Shown: piece after piece, positions 57,214-64,000 of the stretch
How the letters are laid out: each line of letters starts with the position of its first letter
Position numbering within the stretch: the first letter of the stretch is position 1
From: Allodiplogaster sudhausi
Taxonomy: Eukaryota; Nematoda; Chromadorea; Rhabditida; Diplogasteridae
Direction: 5' to 3'
NCBI GenBank assembly: GCA_945643635.1
Contig: CALZFC010000016.1
Location: 5,138,501 to 5,202,500 of the forward strand
Length of the DNA stretch: 64,000 nt
Program-made: the position numbers and the translations under genes
Notes under the pieces: generated by a model
Told to the model about the DNA's origin: nothing
Databases searched by the model: none
Seen by the model: only the letters and a program-made list of their open reading frames with translations

Positions 57214-57655
57214 TATGTACTTTCCAATGGTAGTCCCAGCACCGTCGAGTTCTTGGTCAAATCGTTTTCTTATCCTCAATTTTCTCCGTGAATTGACATA
57301 TGTATGTATTTGGACAAAAGCTAGTGTTTATTTTGTTTGATGCAAGGTGTCCTTCAGCAAATCAAAAATTTGATTAATTTCTTCCTTCACGTCATAAAAA
57401 GGGTCTTAGCGCAAGGAACATCCATTCATAAAATATTTTATTTTGCACATATAAACGACCATTACGACAATAGCTTGAGTATATAAATCAAGAATTTGAC
57501 ATGAATGCATATATCGACGCGCAAAATAGTGCTCTATCAACAATAATGCAAGAGATATCTGAATATCTACATATACATACTACATACATGCAAATTAAAC
57601 CGAAAGAAATAGATCGCTCACATTGGATAAAGCGTTTAGGGCTTTCCTTGCAAGG
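57214..57655. other. Downstream flank of G10
   Basis: Contains, on the minus strand at about 57340-57400, a stretch encoding EEINQIFDLLKDTLHQTK before a stop. It is related to the segment near 48460 downstream of G8, and is possibly an additional terminal exon of subfamily B. Otherwise nothing is seen. Confidence 0.3.
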
Positions 57656-60028
57656 CTAATTAAATTGCAGCATCTTCCACGCATAGAAGCTGATCCCTGC
57701 TATATTGTAACCTCCGTCAAATCGGATTTGACGATCGCCGGATTGATTGACGAGGTACAGATGCGATGTCAATGTCATGCCGCCTGCTACTAGAATAGAA
57801 CGTGCAATGAGAAAGTAGCCCAAAAATCCCACAAGCCCAAAAAGGTTCAACGCACTGTCGCAGTGCAACAGTGTAAATAACACATGAGATTTCTTTTCTT
57901 GCGTGTCTCTTTTTTAAAGTTTCTACAGCTGCTAGCCTGCGATCGTTCTACGAAGTTCCTGGACGTGCACATCACTACCAGCACAACCGAATTCCTTAGT
58001 GACATATCCGAATTCCAGATCGTGCACGTGGCAGTTTAAATTGTTATTTGAAAGGTATAGAAAGGTGCATCCTGAATGTAAGTTTGAATTTTTAAGTAGG
58101 AAAAATTTTTTTTTTCCTGGCTTTCCTCTGCACAGTAGTTTCCTGGCTTTCCTCTGCACAGTAGTTGGTAACAGTTATGAAAAATCGAATCGTTCAAGGC
58201 AGCTTGTGTCTCGTCATTGAACGGAATAGCGCCCCAGCCTACCCAAGTCAAGCTGGGATCTAGAAAACGACGTTCTGAAGATAAAGAGTGCGTATTCCAA
58301 AAAAATACGATAGGTGCACCTAGCCAACTTGGATCGAGTTCGTCTTTTCTGTGGTCAGATAGAGTATGGTAGGGGCACGGAAATCTGATATTCCCGTGCC
58401 AGCGTAGAAATGTAGGTAGCTGCAGTTTTTGAATGAAAAGAAGATAAATATAATTGAAATATCTTGGTCATCCCATAATGAAAACTTGTCACGATTGCTA
58501 CAAGTTAGCAGATCACATAGCTTCTAGCTTCTATTTTTCAAACAAACAGGGTTTAGCACTGTTGTTATGGCACTTGAAGTCGTTGTTAGATTCTCGGTTA
58601 AAGATAGAGGTGGTAGGCTGGTTTTGGGCTATTCCATTACTGTGAATGATGAGTCTGTGCTTTGGGGAGTATTCAGTTGTGTAGTAGAAGGCTTCGCTGA
58701 TTCTGAGTCTTTGTTTTCCATGTCCGTGGAGATCTCTAGTTTCTCTGAGATTGTATCTGGATCTTTTAAGATATGTGTGGTTTGCTCCGCGGTTGTCGAG
58801 CTGGTTCGACTGGTGTCTGCAGTTGTAGCTATAGTTCGATTTTCGGTTGAATTTAAAGGCGGCACGATGGTTTTGGGCTGTTTCGTCGTAGTGAATGATG
58901 TGGCAGTGCGTTGGGGTGTAGTCGGCTGTGTAATAGAATGTTTAGTTGGATCTGAGTTTATCGCATCTGTAACGAGATCTTTGTTCCTGGACGTTGTCTT
59001 TAGATTGCTCACGATTCGTGTGGTTTGTTCCGAGGTTGTCGAGTAGGTTCGGCTACTGTCGGGCATCGTTGTGATTCTAGTGAGTGCTGTATCAAGTTCG
59101 AAAGCGGATGACTGCACCATTGATGTTGCCTGTTTCGCCGGTGCAGCTGTCTTGGAAGCTGCTAGGTTCGACGTTGAGTCCTCTGTTATGAATTGAGTTG
59201 AAGTGAGAAAAGTCAGATGTTTATGTTTCAATTAGCCTTGATTGGTTCCTGTACTTGATGGCAGTTCCACTGGCTTCTTCATAGCTCACTGATGTTGTTT
59301 TCTTTTGAAGCGCCAGACTTCGTGAAGATCAGCTGGAACTGTCTCATTCCATGCGTAATAGAGGCAGATTTTTTTGTCGCTTCAGGAGCAAACATGGGCA
59401 TGTCTCGTTCTAATATTATGCATTACCGACAATTAAGTAATGTAGGTTCGAATTGTCACTTATCCTAGAGAGGATCTCATTTTTATGTCGTATGTACATA
59501 TTTCGCAGATCACCCAAACTCGCTGCATGAAATTATCATCCCAAGCATGGGGCCGCCTTAATTTTCAATCACATTTATACTTTTTTCAATGATTGCCTTC
59601 CTATATCATGATACTTGATACTCGTAAGAAGCTATGCATATGCGCTAGTAAGATGTTATATACAAGATGTTTGTTCGCAATGGATGGGCCGGATACTGAC
59701 GGGAAAAGGTGAACTAAAGCTAACTCGAATGCAAGAGCACCCGCAGGCACGAAGGAACGACCGGTTCCTGCTGCTGATCTCATTGATCGCTTCTATGGAT
59801 AAGGTGGCCGGAAGATCATCCCGAACGAACGATACTTGGCCCTTCAATTTCAAGAGTAAACCTTTTTTCAAATCGATGACATAACTAACAACAAGATGTA
59901 TAATTGATTTCAAGCCTCTTACAAATGATGTCTATTATTTCATTTATCACAGCTATATGTACATACATACATACCTCTGCAGTGATTTCACGCAGATGTA
60001 AAAGAAAGAAGACAAGTTGCAAGAGCAT
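57656..60028 (-). pseudogene. G10: subfamily B gene with frameshifted PAN exon
   Basis: E1 59975-60028 (signal MLLQLVFFLLHLREITAE), E2 59725-59841, mucin exon 58548-59182, E6 58320-58419, E7 (starts 58259), E8 57952-58071 (CTFLYLS, FGYVTKEFGC) and E9 57656-57789 (SHLYLVNQSGD, FYAW) all keep correct phases. The second PAN exon (about 59262-59420) has two single-base deletions relative to G9 and a lost donor. A 25-bp direct repeat (actgtgcagaggaaagcc twice, about 58123-58165) sits at the end of E7. Apart from E3 the gene is well preserved, so an assembly error there is worth excluding. Confidence 0.55.
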
Positions 60029-60626
60029 CGCTCGAGCCTTTCACCAAAAGATGCCACAAGCCACTTGGAAAGGAGACGAAGGATGGCCGAATCTCCTCCC
60101 GTCTTGGCCTACGGGATCCATTAGTAGCCGTGGAGACATTGAAACGCTGACGTTGTAGTATCTAACGAATCCAAAATACTTTGCTCGACGCAACGAAATT
60201 ATTTTATAAGAGCAAAAAAATATTGGAACTTCTTCGTGTCGGCGCGTGCCTTACAACGTTTTTTTTAACTACTGAATTTAATTCTCTACAGAGATGTGAT
60301 GCGACCGACGATTGAACTACTTAACTTCAGCAAGAAATATGTGAATACTTTTACTTGACAACATTGTGTTTATACAATCGCTGGCCACTTGAATTATGTG
60401 TGCGACTAAATTATTAATATTTGCTCAAACAAATACATAAATGCAAAGTTTGAATCTCTCATAGTGTGATAATAATCATTGTGTCTAGTGTATATAACAA
60501 AGATTTGAGAAATGGTAGGCGCACCAAATTACAGATATGTGTGTTTTCCTGTTTATTTGCTTAAATTTTTTCTAGCGTATCGTTTTTCATTCTTATGCAT
60601 TCCTCTATTCTGTTTTCTTCAGGTTT
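60029..60626. other. G10 upstream block and AT-rich intergenic
   Basis: The conserved upstream block is at 60029-60150 with the motif at about 60117-60134. On the minus strand an AATAAA at 60552-60557 may serve the convergent exon at 60627-60738. Confidence 0.4.
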
Positions 60627-60738
60627 TTATTTGGTAATCTTTTTCTCGGTGGATTCGGCCCTCATTTCTTCACGTTCGACGATTCGTTGCGCCCGTTCTT
60701 GATGCCAAGGCACTTGCAGATGGCGGATACGATGTTGG
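60627..60738 (-). CDS. Possible terminal exon of a minus-strand gene
   Basis: After an AACAG acceptor the minus strand encodes 37 codons to TAA: QHRIRHLQVPWHQERAQR and then a highly charged helix ending in STEKKITK. AATAAA lies about 70 nt downstream. Composition and signals look coding, but I could not trace upstream exons and the family is unknown. A plus-strand ORF overlaps (60624-60875) and is a possible alternative. Confidence 0.3.
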
Positions 60739-60938
60739 CTGTTTTATTTTTCTGTGTTAAAAATGCACGTTTCCCATGGTCTCATCTATTTGAGTTGCGC
60801 AAATTCGTCCTGAAACGAAGTTCATTGTGCATTGGGGAATCGTATAGACTGAAGCTCACTAATGCTGTTTGTTAGGCCCTTTATGAGGAAAACTTGTTGT
60901 CAGTAAACGAAAATAGAATCTAAACGAGTAAAAAAAAG

Positions 60939-62830
60939 AAGAAAATAAGTGCTCCTTCAGTGGCTCTCGCGTTCGTGACCGACGCAACGATGACAACGTC
61001 TACAGTCGCTATCAGAGGTTCATTGATGTAAAGTTACCCGTCCGCTTTTGTCCGGTGAAAACAGTGCTGAAATAGTGTCTAACCATAACATTGACTCCGG
61101 CACGTGGTGGGTTCAGGGGTCAAAAAGAGGCTTACCACCGTGAAAACACTCCTCTCGCGACCAGTGTAAACATTTTCATGACCTATTTCTTTTCAATCTG
61201 CCAAATGCCATTAGCATTGAATGCTCTTCATTTTTCAACCTGCATAGTTTTTTTTTTAATCTAAAAAAACTTGTTCCCGTATAACGATACCTTATAGCGA
61301 TGAATCATTTGCATTTAAAAGTTTTATTACAGGCATCACCGCCCTTGGGACGATGGTTCTTGGGCCGAACGATTATCTCGTCGGAATTGTTAGTTTGAGT
61401 TCATATGATACAAAAGATATCCCGATTTTTTTGTTTGTGCACAATATTCTGCTTACTTTTTGCTCATTCAAGAAGTTGTTTCTTTAAAATTACATACTAT
61501 TTAAAACCAAACTGGTTATATCATGTTTGAAAAACTGCAAATGTTTGTTGTTAACTTCAATCATTTATATTTATTTTAGCTCGCTCTCGCTCTCGATCCC
61601 GTTCCCCACTTCGATATGATCCCAGCGACTTTCGGTATTCACCCAATACTCGGTTAGAAACGACTTTTTTTTTTGAAGCCACAGAAATTTCAAAGAATAT
61701 AGTGGCTTGTGGTGTTTTTTCTTGAAATGCAAATCTCGTCCTATATTTTTTGTGCCAAATTTAAAGTTATACATTTATAGTGACGATTAGCGTAAAAACC
61801 AATTGCATAACTATTTCGAAACAAAAAAAAAACTTTGTCCCTACCTTACAATTAGAGAGTAATTTAAATGTTAAATTTTAGTGTTTTCTCTTTAGTAATC
61901 ACTATTGTTCGACGTCAAGAAACGCAAGGAACAACTGTTCTCAATGCTCTCCGTCGACACGTGGGATTTTCTTCTTCACGATTCTTGGTTTAATGAAACC
62001 CTGCCATTTATAAAATTCTGGTTTTGGCGGCAATTTGAATTCAGATATTGTTCTTACTTCCTCTTGTCTTAAAATCCGATATTCCATTAAAAGATTACGG
62101 TTTGGTGGCAATTTAAATCTAGTATTCTCCTCATTTCCAGGCCACAACCGCCGCTCTCCTTCGCCTGCCACTACCTCCACGCCGAATCACAGAAGGCATG
62201 ATAAGCCTGGTTGGTTGACCTTTTTCGTTGTCTTAATATCATGAAAATCTCTACGGATACTGTAGTCACATCTAATACAATCTTGTGATTAGCGGCTGTT
62301 GCCTAAAGAAGTGCACTTGAAAATGTTTATTGTATTGGAAGGAAACTCATAACCTGCTTGTGTTAAAAAAAACCAGTTAATATATATTCAAGCGCTCTTT
62401 TTTTAGGTGAAAACAGTCGAACAACTGTGACGGGTCTTATTGGCCATCATTTGCGAGGTACGATGCACATTTCAACTCAGAATCAGTATACTGTAGCTCT
62501 CAATTTCGTAATCTCTATTTCACACACTATCGAAATACCATCGTTTGTGTTCGCTTCTTTTCGCCTTATTTCACTGTTTGCTAATCAATTCCTGCCTGCA
62601 TGGTTTTGTCAAACATAAAAAGATGTTTGTTTCCTGCAGAACAGCTCGACATCTGTAGATGTCTTTAGAAAGTGTACATCACAATGCTAGGTAGTGAAGA
62701 TAACCGCTTTTATAATCTTCATCTTCTCCTTGACTGGAATTCTTTTTTCCTGGCTTCCATTCAAACTTGGCGAAAAAATGGCTGTTTGTGATGGTTTTTG
62801 GAGGGAAATTTAAATGTATATTTATTATTA

Positions 62831-62867
<37 letters not shown>

Positions 62868-63988
62868 ATAATGTCCTATTTTATAGCCGGTTTTCGAGAC
62901 GATCCGCGCCAACTTTGTTAGCGGCGTCCAGAGTCTCGCGCCTTCGTCGACTTTCTCGACGCCTCGAAGCAGCAACAACGATGATGACATGGACGATGAT
63001 GGGCTGGAGAGTGGCGAGGAAAGGGAAGAAGAGGAGGGAGAAGAGCATGAAGAGAGATCATCCGTACAGCGAAATGACTCGGAACAAGAGGATGACGAAG
63101 ACATCGAAGATGCAGAGTTCAGCCCGCCGGATACGTTAGTTTATATTTTTTTTTAAAAAATGGGGAAAAATTTGCATAATTTTTTTTAATTTAATTTAAT
63201 TTTCATTTTTTAGGAGGCACTAATTGAATGATAACTTCAGCGCCTCTGAACATTGGTTTAAAAATATTAAAAAATAAATAAAAACTTTACTACGAGCTTT
63301 ACTGTTACATTGGAAAGGAAACAGCGATGCAGTTGAAAAAAGGAAAAGTATACTAATTATTGTTCTCCGCTAAGATAGTCTGGAAAGTTGAGGAGACATA
63401 TGGATATGGTTGAAATTGAAAAGAAGAGAGAAATAGTTTGTGTCTTCTTTTAGGCCCGACTCATCAGGCAGAAACAGCTTCAGAGAGAGAGAAGAGTTGG
63501 AGGAGGCAGAGTTCAGCGCGCCTGATACGTTAGTTTTTTTTTTATTAAAAATTATATTTCATTTTTTCATTGTTATTTAGTGGGCGCTAGAGAAAACTTT
63601 AGTGCTCCTGAAATTTTTTTTAATTAATAAAAAATTAACAGGTTTTATTATTGTAAACGCTGTGGACTAGTTGTAAGAAAAAATGGTGTAGTAGAAGAGG
63701 AAAAAACAGAAGAAAAGGAGTAAACTAATTATGATGTTGCCAATATAGTGTGGAAATTTGAGATGACAAATGGATGTCATTGAGCATAAAAGAAATAGAG
63801 AAATAGCCAGTGTCTTCACTTTTAGGCCCGAGTCATCAGGCAGAAACAGCTTCAGCGATATCTTTGGCTCTTCTCCACGCGCGAGGTTCAACGACGAGGA
63901 TGAAGGGGAAGAGTGGAGCGGCCCTTTAAAGTCAGAGAGAGAGAGAAAAAATAGATTCAAATTACGGTTTGGCGCTAAGTTCAAATAG
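60939..63988 (+). CDS. RS-rich, acidic-tailed nuclear-type protein (3' part)
   Basis: Nine short exons join in phase: about 60939-61017, 61333-61388, 61580-61652, 61896-61960, 62141-62209, 62407-62492 (or 62457), 62887-63134, 63454-63528 and 63826-63988. The product reads RDRRNDDNVYSRYQR, HHRPWDDGSW, an SR block (SRSRSRSRSPLRYDP), NRRSPSPATTST, then a strongly acidic region (NNDDDMDDDG, EEREEEEGEEHEE). The end holds two related segments (SSGRNSFRERE, SSGRNSFSDIFG) and finishes FRFKLRFG-like and basic. RS and acidic regions are typical of nuclear RNA-processing factors, which is inference. The start is not located; earlier exons are expected upstream. The junction after the sixth exon is uncertain. 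Confidence 0.65.
62820..62867 (+). repeat. (TTA)n microsatellite
   Basis: About 15 TTA/ATT triplets with one TTG interruption, in the intron before the acidic exon of the RS-rich gene. Confidence 0.9.
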
Positions 63989-64000
63989 TGAATAATTCTC

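Noticed and set aside
60624..60875. Plus-strand ORF (GGFGPHFFTFDDSLRPF) near the RS-rich gene
   Set aside because: It has an acceptor-like start but no phase-compatible donor to the next exon, and the opposite strand has better coding and poly(A) evidence.
62679..63104. Minus-strand Ser-rich ORF
   Set aside because: It is antisense to the acidic GAG/GAT-rich exon of the RS-rich gene.

Overview
This is a metazoan genomic window: a eukaryotic tRNA-Pro, genes built from many short exons with GT-AG introns of roughly 45-100 bp, and dispersed foldback elements. My best guess is a nematode, perhaps a clade I (Trichuris/Trichinella-like) species. That guess rests on the style of the small Gly/Tyr secreted peptides, the TSP1 modules and a glycoprotein-carrying Ty3/gypsy element; the sequence does not prove it.

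Layout. Positions 1-700 hold a tRNA-Pro(AGG), a 25-bp copy of its 5' end, and the 3' end of a small spliced plus-strand gene. Positions 2.3-4.4 kb hold two tandem two-exon genes for tiny secreted Gly/Tyr/Met-rich peptides. Positions 6.3-60.0 kb are dominated by one minus-strand array of ten related genes (called G1-G10 here) plus orphan first exons. The ancestral plan is signal peptide, a PAN/apple-like cysteine domain split over two exons, a Ser/Thr-rich mucin-like linker, and then one of two endings. Ending one is a four-exon Cys/N-glycosylation domain of unknown family. Ending two, in G2 and G9, is a two-exon thrombospondin type-1 repeat. Three subfamilies differ in signal peptide and PAN part. 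By my hand reconstruction only G6 (about 312 aa) and G7 (about 521 aa) keep every reading-frame phase; the others carry stops, frameshifts or lost splice sites.

A 10.9-kb Ty3/gypsy LTR retrotransposon (19048-29919, minus strand) sits in intron 7 of G4. Its 274-bp LTRs read as identical, it has an ACAC target-site duplication, and it has one unbroken 2416-residue ORF. That ORF has the order Gag, envelope-like glycoprotein with a mucin segment, protease, RT, RNase H, integrase. The glycoprotein therefore lies between Gag and Pol instead of after Pol. A separate coiled-coil ORF occupies the usual env position.

Other elements are a 1.7-kb TTAA-flanked palindrome (42511-44227), a 1.28-kb TA-flanked palindrome (55933-57213), and hairpin elements at 37621-37730 and 54134-54290. 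The right end (60.9-64.0 kb) carries the 3' part of a plus-strand gene with an RS-rich segment and an acidic C-terminus, including a duplicated exon. Exon coordinates were worked out by hand from splice motifs, phase and paralog comparison, so errors of a few bases are possible.
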